A stretch of 64,000 nt of DNA. Origin: Lytechinus pictus (lineage: Eukaryota > Echinodermata > Echinoidea > Temnopleuroida > Toxopneustidae). The notes under the pieces were generated by a model. The model saw only the letters and a program-made list of their open reading frames with translations, was not told the origin of the DNA and made no database searches. The stretch spans positions 10,179,001 through 10,243,000 of the forward strand of contig NW_026974140.1 of the NCBI RefSeq assembly GCF_037042905.1. Direction: 5' to 3'. Positions 45,365-56,159 of the stretch are shown piece after piece (the first letter of the stretch is position 1; each line of letters opens with the position of its first letter). The translations under genes were made by a program, and so were the position numbers.

Positions 45365-46040
45365 GAGGCATGTTCACATAGCTTCATAAGGCAAGCCTTC
45401 CTAAATTGTTCATACTCTGGCTTCCACATATACTCTGGCTATATGAACAAGGTGATCCCTATACTCAAGGCACGGGGAGTGAGAAAATGCGATACTTTAA
45501 TGGTGCCCTCACTGATAAGACTCGGCGGGATGAATTTTCATCACAGGTTTCACGCGCCTTGACAACAGGGAGGCAAAAAGTATGCATTTTACCCAACCCA
45601 TTCCCAGGGTTTTTAATTTGATATAGTTGATGACAAAAGTGTATGCATATGATTCGCCATCTAACACTGATTGTTGGAAAGCAAATCACTGAACATCCTT
45701 TTCTTAAATGGGAAGAAATATCACTTTCCTTTTGAAAATATTGTACCTGTGGAAGAATTAGAGTTATTTTTTTATTTCATAAGATGAATGAGATGTTGTC
45801 ACATGATGTTTCCATACATGTTGATTTACTTTCAAATGAGCTGGTCAACATACGCTTGATGGTCAGATATGAAATGTTAGATAAACGTTCCATTTACCTG
45901 GGCCTTACTGCGGGTGCTGATGTCAATTAGAAAAAAAGAAAAGAAAAAATGAAGGTAATTTCGGTCCTGAGAAATTTGAAAAGCAAAAAAAATGGTTACA
46001 CTACAAAATGAATCTCATTTCGGTTGCACTTTTCCATTTT
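45365..46040. other. No gene recognised
   Basis: A short tandem near 45413-45445 (CATACTCTGGCTTCCACATA and ATACTCTGGCTATATGAAC). Otherwise unremarkable AT-rich sequence. Confidence 0.4.
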
Positions 46041-46839
46041 TACACCCTGTGGAGCCGGGTTATGTGCGAACAACGGTACATGTATATTTGTAAAATTTCC
46101 GAAGGGATTTGTGCAAATCTGTCAAAATTGATCAACGGCATAAGTGCAAATGTGACGACGGGATATGTGCAAATGAACAATTGTCACAGGAAAATGTGCA
46201 AACACCTCCGGGATATGTGCAAATCACTGTTTTTATCAATATTAAGACTATTTCTGCCTGAACAGGGGAGTAGGTTCAAGACCATCGGCAATGAAACGTT
46301 TTTCAAAGAGGCGAGGTCGGAGGGGGGGCGGCGCCAGGCTTAAAGGGACATTCATTTACTGTTTCGAACACTGCATGGGGCACTTTTAAAGCACATGGGG
46401 GAATGGGCCCAAGAGTATTTTTGTCACTCGGGCAGGGAAATGTTATACTCACAATATAATAATACTTTACTGACACACAACTGTAAAAAAACACCCACTC
46501 TCTTTCCACAAATGTAATGCTCTTTTCCCAAAGATACAATAAAGCGAACGAAGCACTCACAAGGTAATAAATTAGAAGATTACATTTAATGTGTATCTCT
46601 ACCCAAAAATTATTTTTAGACATGTGAAAAGAGGCGGGTGCAATTCAGTGTTCCATTCCACCCTTATTCAGAAAAATGGGTCAATAAGTAAAGAAATAAT
46701 ACAAGATTTAATGTTAAAAAATAGTACTAAACCAAGAGGTCTGAAAGAAGAAACTATAAATTTTTTTTTGTTCTCAGGAACCAGCAAGGGATTAGGGAAC
46801 CAGAAAAGAGTAAGCAGCAGGAGAACAATAGCCAAGTTG

Positions 46840-47170
46840 TAGTCTTTTGTCAGACCCTTTGATTTTAGTAATATTTTTATAACGTTGATTGTATTTTTCT
46901 TTATGTATATGCAACCTTTTTACGCAAAGTTTTGGCGGAATAGATTACCGAAATATATCTTTTGGCCAAAGATGCACTTTAAAGCATATTAGGTGTAGAA
47001 TATAGTCTTTACTCCAGACCCGTTTATTAAAAAAAATCTTCAAAACAAAAACCCTTGTAATAAATCATAGATATAGAACGTTGTCTTTACCTCGGACCCT
47101 GTTATATCAAAAATCTTGAAAGTTCTTCAAAGTTTTTATTTTGATAAATAAACCATTCAATAAAACACGT
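46840..47170. repeat. Inner array, left side (GTCTTTACTCCAGACC words)
   Basis: Words GTCTTTACTCCAGACCCG and GTCTTTACCTCGGACCC with ATCTTCAAA and TTATAT spacers, at about 100-bp intervals. They are the complement of the right-side array at 48400-48960. Confidence 0.7.
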
Positions 47171-47619
47171 TTTCTATTTTTTTTTTCCTTTTTTACTCCA
47201 AAATACATGCTGGATTGTGTACCAGCCTGGTTTACTTTCTTGATGATTTCTTGATAACATCAGCCAGGCGAAAAACCAGGATGAAACACTTATAACCGAT
47301 CTGATCTCAATCCCAAGTCCACTCCGCTTTCCAGCGCTTCTCATCATTTTGTTAACACTCACACAACACTTCATGTGTTCAAAGCTATTCCAAGAGCTCG
47401 TTGGACGCTTTGGTTTATATAGACCCGTTTTTCCCTGACAGATGAACGCGAAACTTCCTCTGCTGCCCCTTTGAATCTTTTATTCACACATGGTCAGAAT
47501 TTCGTTGGGTAGTCTATCAAATGGTGATACATTTTTTCCTCTTCTTTATCATACATCTCTTCACTGTTTTCACCATCCGTGCCATCGTTGATTCCTTCGC
47601 TTAAGCTTTAATCGTCGAC

Positions 47620-48322
47620 TCCATTGCAAGTTCCTTCCTCTTCGTCTAAGCCATCTCTTACTCCTTTCTCTAAGCCATCTATCACTCCTTTGTCTAAGCC
47701 ATCGCTTACTCCTTCGTCTAAACCAGCGCTTCTCAACCTTTTTTTACTCGAGGACCACTTTGACTCTCAGATTTTTTTTCTAGGCCCACCTACCAAATTT
47801 CAAGAAAACGTTCATTTTTGATGAAATTTTTTTTTGTGAAATTTGGACTCAAAGCTCTGAAGCACATTCGAAACAAACAGTTTGAGAACTAATCTGCATT
47901 CGCTAATGTCGGTAAATGGGCGACAATTAATTACATACACAATATGCATTAAAACCATCATAGTGTGCATACATGTTCATGCTTTGCAACATGCATGACA
48001 CCTAAGCGTGTTTAAGTTTTGTTTGACCCACGTAGACTGATCGGACGTACCATGTTCGGACAGGTCTGTGAAATATACTACAGTATCGTTTTTCACCTAA
48101 TTTTTTTTCTCCCCCTGGAGCTTCTCATGGCCCACCTGAGAGAGCTTCGCGGCCCACCACTGGGCCGCGGCCTACCGTTTGAGAAGTGCTGGTCTAAACC
48201 ATCGCTTACTCCATCTAAACCATCCCTTACTCCTTCGTCTAAGCCATCCCTTACTCCTTCGTCTAAGCCATCCCTTACTCCTTCGTCTAAACCATCCCTT
48301 ACTCCTTTGTCTAAGCCATAAA
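47620..48322. repeat. 24-bp minisatellite, interrupted by a hAT-like element
   Basis: Units of CCATCCCTTACTCCTTCGTC + TAAG (24 bp) at about 47624-47723 and 48192-48322. The unit reads SKPSLTPS in one frame, but no gene is supported. Confidence 0.92.
47724..48191. mobile_element. hAT (Charlie-like) MITE with 8-bp target duplication
   Basis: Ends CAGCGCTTCTCAACC and CGTTTGAGAAGTGCTG are inverted and match the CAGNGGTTCTCAA end type known from hAT/Charlie elements. GTCTAAAC flanks both sides (47716-47723, 48192-48199). GGCCCACC/GGCCGCGGCC words follow inside. 468 bp, non-coding. Confidence 0.93.
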
Positions 48323-48399
48323 CAGATCTGGAGAATTGAGAATACGTTAAATACACATTCTTTTTTACAGAGTCTTAGTAGTGGAAGATGGCGTGGCTT

Positions 48400-48960
48400 T
48401 AATAGTTTGAATTTTTTAAATCACCCGGTCTGGAGTAAAAGACTAAACTTTAAACTCATCTTATTCCACAGAATTGAGACTGTGGTGTCTTAATTTGATT
48501 TTTTTTTTAATTATTGATATAACAAGGTCTGGGGTGAAGACTACATTCTATATCTATTTTTACAGGGTCTTAAATTGGTAGACGGTGAGGTGTTACAGTT
48601 TTTAATTATTATTTTTGAAAGACTATGCTCTTTACTTATGCTTTAGTACAGGATCTTGGTTTAGAAGGATCTTCAAATTGTTAAATAACCGGGTATGGAG
48701 TATGAAAAGACTACACTCTGTATCCATGTTATTCCAAACGATAGTGGGTCTTAGTTTTTAAGATTTTTTTTTAAAGTTTTGAAACAACCGGGTCTTGGGT
48801 AAAGACTCTGTTCTCAGCTACGCATGCTTTAGTACAGAAGTCTTATAGTTTTGAAGATTCTTAAATTTTTTTATATAACCGAGTCTGGAGTAAAGACCAC
48901 TCAATCAATATATATAATATCCATTCCACACAATGGTGGGTCTGGAGTACATTTGTGGGT
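48400..48960. repeat. Inner array, right side (GGTCTGGAGTAAAGAC words)
   Basis: Units at about 48420, 48530, 48690, 48790 and 48890, each with CCGGGTCTGGAGTAAAGAC or a close variant, then a CTNTATCTATNTTATTCCA-type spacer. Period about 100-150 bp. Confidence 0.8.
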
Positions 48961-49469
48961 AAGAGAGTTATTACATTTGCCGGCGATCTTGTTACATTTG
49001 TGTGTAATATGTCATTACGTTTGAGGGTGTAATTACATTGTGGGTATAACATCTCTCGCCCGAATGACCCCCCCCAAAAAAAAATATATATATATATATA
49101 TACTCTTGTGCCCCATTTGCATTGAAAGTGCCTCAGGCAGTGTTCGAAATTGAGTGTCCCTTAAAAGCGTTTCATCGCCGATGGCACTTTAACTTCTCCC
49201 CTATGCAGGCATGTTTCTCATTTTAACAGTAATGTTATAAAACATTTCATGAGAAATAGCCTTAATATTGATAAAAACAGTGATTTGCACATATCCCGGA
49301 GGTGTTTACACATTTCCTGTGAGAATTGCTCATTTGCACATATCCCAGCGTGGCGTTTGCAAAAATACCATTGTTTGCACAAATCCCGGCGAAATTTTGC
49401 AAATATAGTGTACCGTTGTTCGCACATATCCCGGCGTTTGCACATAACCCGGCTCCACACACCCCCAAC

Positions 49470-51040
49470 ACCCCCACTTCTCAGGGCCATCCCATCTACT
49501 ATTGTAATCCTTATTTTATTTGATTTTTTTTTCTCTGCTATTTAACATGCCTTTCTATACTTAGAGGGAAATGTTTGTAGATGTGAATACCTTCAGCTCT
49601 TTGATTATTCTTCATCCATAGAAGGTTTGCAAAATGCTCTCATACTTTACCCTCTATGTGCAGACATCAAATGCCACCAATTATCGTCTTATTTTAAAGT
49701 GAGTGCTATATAATACTTTAAGCTGCCCCAAACCAAATATTTCATTATTTAAAGCCTTTTTTCTTGGGGTATTTCAAAGAAGAAATTATGAACAAATGGA
49801 GCTGATGTAAAATATCAAAATGTGATAATTATATTATATTCAGCATGTATCACCAAAAAGAAAAGTTAAAATAATAATTTGATTTGGATTAAGAAAGTGT
49901 AATGCTACTTTTGTTTAATATGCAGTGAGAAGAGTCAAAAGCTTTCAACCAAGCGCCTATGGCAGCTGGAGCTAAAGCTGGGTAGTATCCCATTGAATAG
50001 GCAATTAGGTAATTGGCACCTTTTTTTTGAAGACTAGGTTTGTTACAGAATTTGATTTCGATCAATTTTTAGTGAGATAATATTATTAAAATGGCTTGGA
50101 ATGTGATTGGAATGAGTATTTTTTGTAGCAATTTTGTGAAAATTTGTAGTTGACGTGATTTCAAATGAACTACAGTATACCATCCCAATCCTTGTCTGAA
50201 AACATGTACAAGGCTTGAAATAACAAAATAAAAAGTCTGCTAATGGGGTGTCATGCTGTAGAGCTCAGGTCGTGATTTTCACAAAGGAACATTGAATTTG
50301 ACCCCTCCAAGTTGGGTATAAGGTTAAACATCCTGGTGCCCCACTATTTACATTTACAATTTTCATTTATTAATAAATTATGAAATAATGATATACACTA
50401 AGATGACACACAAAAGAGATATCAAGATAAGTTTCCAAGAAAACACTTGTGCAAACAATCTTCAAATATGCAAGAGGAACAAATTTGAAATATTTACAGT
50501 TATGTCCTCCATAATGTAAGATAAGCTACAGAATGATAGGGGTTTGTTTGAACAGAGAAAAAAGTGGTACGGTTGTGCATTGCCGGGCTGTCAAAACCTT
50601 GTTTATCAGTGTTCATAAAAGTTTAGGGCAGATCAGAAAAGCTGCATTATAGAAATACATGTACAACCTCATATTGTCTGAAAACTGCCTCCTAATTTAT
50701 GTGAAGAACTCTTCCTAGGCAAGAAAATGTTTGCTACTAAAGTCTTAACTATAAAATAAACTCTAAAGGAGTATTGATAATCAATCAAGTTTGTACATGT
50801 ATCTGTGGTGTCATTTTATCCACAATGTATTGTGTAAATAATAAAATATTAACAAAATAACATTAGCTTCTGTTTGCTATCTTTTTTTTAAACTCTCATA
50901 CCCATATATTTTAATGTGATCTGTGATTGTTGATGATTTGCATCTGCTCTTTTTTTAGAAAAGTTACTTTTAGAAATGGCTGTGACCTTATTGCTTTTTT
51001 TTCCTTTGAGCTGTCAGAAATTCTTATCCCTTCTTAACCA
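49470..51040. other. Intergenic, one SINE tail
   Basis: AT-rich. At 49950-50025 a SINE tail is present (CCAAGCGCCTATGGCAGCTG, GAGCTAAAGCTGGG, AATAGGCAATTAGGTAAT), the same family as 20636-20890. No gene recognised. Confidence 0.55.
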
Positions 51041-51042
51041 GG

Positions 51043-51177
51043 GCCCTGTAACATAAAGCTTCAAGTTTGCATGGGGCTTATTTATATGATTGATTGCATT
51101 GATTATTGTGTATGATCAATCATAGATATCAACCTTATGATCAATTGCAAAGCTTTATGTTACCGGGTCCAGGGTTG
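51043..51177. mobile_element. Fold-back MITE, GGGCCCTGTAACATAAAGC family, copy 1
   Basis: AGGGCCCTGTAACATAAAGC and the right end GCTTTATGTTACCGGGTCC are inverted; TGATTGATTGCATTGATTAT lies in the centre. 135 bp. Confidence 0.85.
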
Positions 51178-51212
51178 AAGATACATGACTCTGTTTTAAT
51201 GGAGAAACTTAC

Positions 51213-51335
51213 ATCAGGGCCCTGTTACATAAAGCTTCGCAATTGATCATATGACTGATTTCTACAATTGATTGCATTGATTATTGTGTATGATCAGTCA
51301 TAAAACTCAGCCCCATTGTATTTTGTTATGGTCCG
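51213..51335. mobile_element. Fold-back MITE, same family, copy 2
   Basis: Starts CAGGGCCCTGTTACATAAAG and has the same GATTGCATTGATTATTGTGT centre as copy 1, 36 bp away. Its right end is decayed (TTTTGTTATGGTCCG). Confidence 0.75.
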
Positions 51336-51383
51336 TTGCAGAAAGAGTTGTGTTTTTTACTTATGTCTACACAGCATATTTTC

Positions 51384-52980
51384 TTAACTAAAGAGATATG
51401 TTTTTAATTTTGATTTGAAGAGAGCCATGAATGGAGAGCTTCTTATATCAATTGGCAGGCTATTCCATAGTTTGGGGGCAGCAAGTGCAAATGCACGATC
51501 ACCAAGTGTGACTTTTGTTTTGTGAAATGGGATCTGAAACAATAATTTATCTGTGGAACTTCGCAGGCTTCGACTGTGTGATTGGGTTTTAAGTTTGAGT
51601 AATTCTGTAATGTAATGTGGGGCTTGACCGATTAATGATTTATATACAATTAACAGAATTTCGAATGAAATTCTTTGACGTACAGGCAACCAGTGGAGTT
51701 CTCTCAGAAGAGGTGTAGTGGAACTGAACTTTGGGACACGGTAGATAAGTCTTGCACATGAATTTTGGACTCTTTGTAGCTTAGAAATGAGACTATCAGG
51801 CATTCCAAACAACAAACCATTACAGTAATCAAGCTTACTTGTAATCAGAGCATGCGCCACCAGTTTGATACTTTCTTGATCAAAGTATTTGCGAATGCGC
51901 CGAAGGTTATAGAAGAGATAATATGTCGATTTGCATACATTCGTGACCTGGGTTTCCATATTGAGGTTTGTATCAAAATAAACTCCTAAATTCCTTGCAG
52001 TATCAGATGGTTTGACATTGGATACTCCAATTTTTATACAGTTGATATTAATTTTAGAGATCTGCTGTGAGGTGCCGATGAGCAGAAATTCACTTTTGCT
52101 ATCATTTAATTTCAGATTATTGTTGAGCATCCAGCTACGAATGAAACAGATACATTGTTCCAGCCTTGAAACACTTGTGTCTGCAGAGGTAGAAGATGCC
52201 CTAAAAGATATATACAATTGTGTGTCGTCAGCATAACAATGACAGGAAACTTCAGGAAAATTATTCTGAGTGCTATTAATAAGGCTGCTTGTGTATAAAG
52301 CAAAAAGCAATGGACCGAGTCGTGAGCCCTGGGGCACGCCAAAAGGTACTGGGAAAGAATCTGAGACAGTACCATCAATAACAACTTTTTGATGCCGATC
52401 AGACAAGTATGACTTGATCCAGTTGAGAGCCAAACCATTGATTCCGAAACAGTTATGCAAAATTTCCATAAGTCTGGTGTGGTCTATAGTATCAAATGCG
52501 CTACTTAAGTCTAGTAATACTAGAAGAGTGACTTTCTGATTGTCCATTGCCATCAGAATTTCACTCTTATTCCTAAGTAGCGCAGTTTCTGTACTATGAT
52601 ATTGTCTATATGCGGATTGGTTGGATGGAAGAAGTGAATTGCTATTGAGGAACTGTAAGATTTGTTGAGTGGCTGCACCTTCAACCAATTTTGAAATATA
52701 TTGTAAGTTGCTTACAGGTCTTAGATTACAGAATTCAGGATCTAGACCTGGCTTTTTCAAAAGAGGTGAAACTAGGGCTACTTTCCATTCATTAGGAAAA
52801 TGACCTGTAGACAGTGAGACATTGATCATAGACGTAAAAACAGGAAGTATAACATCAATATGTTGCATAATAATATTTGTTGGAAGTGGATCAGCAGAGC
52901 AAGACTTCTTAGTGAGCTTCATTACAAGTTGCCTTACTTCTCGTTCTGATAACAGTTTAAATTTATCAAACCTAATAATT
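51384..52980 (-). pseudogene. L2/CR1-like LINE reverse transcriptase, 5'-truncated but open
   Basis: One continuous minus-strand frame: 512 codons from the first Met at 52922, open for a further 18 codons upstream. Reverse transcriptase blocks in order: SPLLKKPGLDPEFCNLRPVS, QSAYRQYHSTETALL, LLDLSSAFDTIDH, FGVPQGSRLGPLLFALY and YADDTQLYISF. The typical L2/CR1 C-terminus follows: SKLDYCNGLLFGMPD, LRELHWLPVRQRI, GDRAFALAAPKLWNSLP. The endonuclease part is missing, so it is a truncated copy even though the RT frame has no stop or frameshift. The R in PQGSRLGP replaces the usual V. Role in the host: none expected. Confidence 0.9.
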
Positions 52981-53354
52981 TATTTCATGCAAAATGCTAT
53001 TAAGCGATTATGCTAATATATGTGTAATTAGTATGCGAATTCATACTTTTCCCTTTAACTCCCTAAATAAAGCTCCAAATTTTCTAATTTTTTGTATAAT
53101 TTGTGGTGTTCTTAGCAAGTGTACATGAAAAAAATTGTGATATTAGATCAATTACTTATGTATCATATTGCTTTTTCCAATTTCTTATGTATTTCTTTGT
53201 TTTTTTGACCTTTTGTTTTTCATTGTTTTTTCAATGAAATTTGTTGGGGACTCTTCTGAGATCGTAAACAGTTTAAAATAAATAAATTTAGGTCAGCAAA
53301 ACAAAAATAATCATACATTTATGTATGATGAGGATGATGATGATACTTGTCATC

Positions 53355-54418
53355 CCTCGGGGGGGCAGTCAAATATATTGCTGTACACACGCGTGACCAA
53401 AAAAACAAAAAAACACGTTTAAAGGGGTGTTTTTTCAGTTTTGGATGCGGTCCGCACGTGGACTCATTAAGGGTATCAAAAACACTGATTTTCAAGAAAA
53501 AGGATGGTTTTGAAAGACTGGTCAATGGTCAATCGCAGGGTCAAACGTATTAAGGGTATATTTTTCCCCAAACCTTTTTTAAAGATTAGCCAAACGTGTT
53601 TAGGGTATGTTTTTTCCCCAAGCTTTTTCAACGATCGAGGTCATATTTTGGCGACAACTTGTTTAGGGGCCAAAATGTGTATATAAAGCCCGCCGTGAAA
53701 AAACTTACAGGACAAGTCCATCCCAACAAAGTGTTGATTTGAATATAAAGAGAAAAATCCAACAAGCATAACATTGAAAATTTCATCGAAATCGGAAGTA
53801 AAATAAGAAAGTTGAATATGACATTTTAAAGTTTCGCTTAATTTCACAAAACAGTTATGTGCACATCATGGCTGGTATGCAAATGAGACTATGACGTCAT
53901 CCACTCACTATTTCTTTTGTATTTTATTATATGAAATATGAAATATTCTATAATTTTCACCTCATTGTCAAGTGATACAACGATTAATTCCTCCCTAAAC
54001 ATGTGGAATTTGCATTGTTTAATACTATATGGTTCAGTCAAGTTGGTCCTTGTTGCCAAATCTATAAAAAATGAAATATTGTATAATTCAAATAATAAAA
54101 AACAAAAGAAATAGTGAGTGATGGACATCATCGACTGACTCACCTAGTTGTCCATATCACTGTTTTCTGAAAAATAAGCGAAACTTTTAAATGTCATAAC
54201 TTTCTTATTTTACATCCGATTTTGATGAAATTTTCAGCACTATGCTAGTTTGATTTTTCTTTATTTATTCAAGTCAACATTTTTCTGGGATGAACTTGAC
54301 CTTTAATTAGGGGGTTATTTTGCACACAGATAAAAACTCGTTTAGGGGGTGTTTAGAAATTTCTTGGTCACGCGTGTGTACAGCAATATATTTGACTGCC
54401 CCCCCCCCCCCCCCCCGG
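53355..54418. mobile_element. TIR element with CAGTCAAATATATTGCTG ends, hosting a nested MITE
   Basis: CAGTCAAATATATTGCTGTA and CACACGCGTGACCAA (53366-53400) are the perfect complement of 54364-54398. G and C runs lie outside, and CATCCCT occurs on both flanks. The left part has repeated CGTTTAGGGTATNTTTTCCCC words. The element is split by the family A MITE at 53709-54305. Confidence 0.85.
53709..54305. mobile_element. TIR element (MITE), family A copy 2
   Basis: Left AGGACAAGTCCATCCCAACA and right TTCTGGGATGAACTTGACCT are inverted, with about 120-bp arms. Alignable along its length with 3667-4253, including TTTCGCTTAATTTCACA and TTATTATATGAAATATGAAA. Confidence 0.88.
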
Positions 54419-54419
54419 T

Positions 54420-54990
54420 TTTCATCCCTCTTCTTTGTCTTCTTATTTTTGTTCGCCTCCGGCTTCTTCTCATTCCCCTTTTCCTCCTCCTTCCTCTTTG
54501 ATCCTCAAATTGCTCTTCCTCATCCTTTCTTTTATCTTCCTGTTCTTTTTCACATATATGTGATCAAGTTTCGAATGTGAGCATAATGTTCAGTTGCAGT
54601 TACCTGGACAACCGGTATCTAGGAAGTGTTTTGTAAATGTCGTAGGCGGGCTCTGAGTCAGATTACGTAATAATCGTCTGGATGGGGATTCCCCGACGAG
54701 CTGTTCTTATTAATGCTAGTCTGTAAATATAAACTGTATAAAATCGAAAATATGAAATTCAAGTCTTTTTCTTCGATAAATTTAGTCTATTTTATTAATG
54801 ATTATACCACGAATATACCTCAGCGTGTGATGTAGATAACGCAAAATAATTTTAAATACTTGATCTGTGATTTCTATTGAAACATTCATGTACAATTACA
54901 TCTTTTAGACTGAAATACTAGACTACATTACAAAGGGAAGCATATACTCTGCATAGGGATTCCCCTTCCGCGTCAACAACCCTTTTGTCA
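54420..54990. other. Upstream flank of ubiquitin-like gene
   Basis: CT-rich to about 54540, then AT-rich. The promoter of the ubiquitin-like gene should lie between here and 55200; no motif was pinned down. Confidence 0.4.
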
Positions 54991-54999
54991 AGACACAAC

Positions 55000-55239
55000 T
55001 CAGCCAGACATCCGAGCCCTTTGTTCACTTCTCTTCCTCACTGTATATCACATCACATTACATGTAGTTCACAAACGTAAACGGAAAAGTACTGTGTATG
55101 GCTACGTAGCTACAGCTCGTTTGCACTTTCTCCCGGACTTTCTTATATGTATAACCCTCGATATTTTGGATATTTTTGTTGCTGAATTCCGGGGCTGAAT
55201 TACTTCGGATTGAATAGATTTTCTAAACACGAATTTCAG
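55000..55239 (+). other. 5' UTR exon of ubiquitin-like gene (start uncertain)
   Basis: ACGAATTTCAG followed by GTAAGC at 55240 is a strong splice donor, and the first good acceptor downstream is TTTTATTTCAG ending at 55748. The left boundary is unknown. This is inference from splice signals only. Confidence 0.45.
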
Positions 55240-55748
55240 GTAAGCATGGCCCAAGGTGGCAAGCATGGCTAGTCTCTCATTCCCACCAACTGAATACTAC
55301 ATTATACTTATTAACAGCTAGCCAATATATACTAATGCTGAGTTGCAGTTATGATCAAAACAAGATAATAGAAAATAATACAGTAATGATAATGTATAAA
55401 TAACGGTGGATTATTAATGTAGGCATGTACCCTGGCCTTGGGTTGGCATAAATGATTTGTCTTCCTAATTATTTTCATTATTATCATAAATTAATACTAT
55501 AATTTTTCGTCAATTTATTAGGTATATTTAAATGTTTTTTTTTTTTAATAACAGTAATTTATATTAATAAAACTGTGCTTGTTGATATTGGTGGGCCTAT
55601 TCAGTTCCTTGAGGTTTAATTATTTATTGTTATGATTATCATCATCTTCATCATAAATCATAATTAGTGATCATTTAATCTTTATTATTATTATTGTCAA
55701 TATTATTAGAATTTTCATCATCATTTACTCTTGTGTCTTTTATTTCAG
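55240..55748 (+). other. 5' UTR intron of ubiquitin-like gene
   Basis: GTAAGC...TTTTATTTCAG, 509 bp, AT-rich with ATTATTATT runs. Confidence 0.5.
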
Positions 55749-55830
55749 CATGTACTTCTAGATGAGTCATTTGCTGAAAAGCTTGTCCTGGCAAGCTTTG
55801 CTAACAATATAAGGCCATATATTCACCAAC

Positions 55831-56094
55831 ATGTCAAGTACTTTTCAGAATGGTTACCAAGTCTTTGTTCAGATGTTGAACGGAACAACGTCAGCCATCG
55901 ACGTTGCCAAAGATGCACTTCTCATCAATCTTCAGGAGTCCATCCATGGATTGACCGACATAGCGCCAGCACAGCAGAGACTGACCTTCTGCGGGAAGCC
56001 CCTGGACGATGGAGCCCGGTCCCTTGCATCTTACATGATCGGAGCTATGTCCACCGTCCAACTTCAAGCACGGCTCCGTGGTGGTGAGAGATAA
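55831..56094 (+). CDS. Ubiquitin-like modifier, 87 residues, C-terminal LRGG plus ER
   Basis: Eight residues precede a domain that aligns with ubiquitin with only one inserted residue (after the GKPLDDG loop). Seen: YQVFVQMLNG (strand 1), IAPAQQRLTFCGKPLDDG (ubiquitin 36-53 region), SLASYMI, STVQLQARLRGG, then Glu-Arg. Ub-type residues kept: L8, Q40-Q41-R42, G47-K48, Y59, R72, L73, R74, G75, G76. Changed: I44 to Thr, V70 to Gln; all Ub lysines except K48 are gone, and only one other lysine exists (K27 of this protein). Known: a terminal GG after cleavage is what E1 enzymes activate; ER would be the processed tail. Inferred: a conjugatable ubiquitin-like protein. Start chosen as the first ATG in frame; two short upstream frames precede it in the exon. 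Could also be an inactive paralog. Confidence 0.85.
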   Translation: MSSTFQNGYQVFVQMLNGTTSAIDVAKDALLINLQESIHGLTDIAPAQQRLTFCGKPLDDGARSLASYMIGAMSTVQLQARLRGGER

Positions 56095-56159
56095 AGATTA
56101 AAGAGACATGTACATGTAAAATATGACGAGGAACATTCAAGAACAGGGAATGAATGGTT

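Larger units (their letters stand above)
46048..49459. mobile_element. 3.4-kb fold-back element with ~400-bp inverted arms
   Basis: Ends TGTGGAGCCGGGTTATGTGC and its complement GCACATAACCCGGCTCCACA, flanked by CACCC at 46043-46047 and 49460-49464 (5-bp direct repeat). The outer arms (about 46048-46430 and 49110-49459) are complementary copies with several GGGATATGTGCAAATG-like words each, then GGGACATTCATTTACTGTTTCG-type sequence. Inner flanks carry opposed arrays of GGTCTGGAGTAAAGAC words. The centre has a 24-bp minisatellite split by a hAT-like insertion. No transposase was found. Confidence 0.85.

Noticed and set aside
47624-48321. Protein with SKPSLTPS repeats
   Set aside because: Frame only follows the 24-bp minisatellite and is broken by the hAT-like insertion; no initiation or splice support.
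46048-49459. LTR retrotransposon (TG...CA ends, 5-bp duplication)
   Set aside because: The terminal repeats are inverted, not direct, and no gag/pol sequence is present.
55731-56087. 118-codon overlapping frame at the ubiquitin-like gene
   Set aside because: It starts before the splice acceptor and runs out of frame with the clear ubiquitin-like domain.
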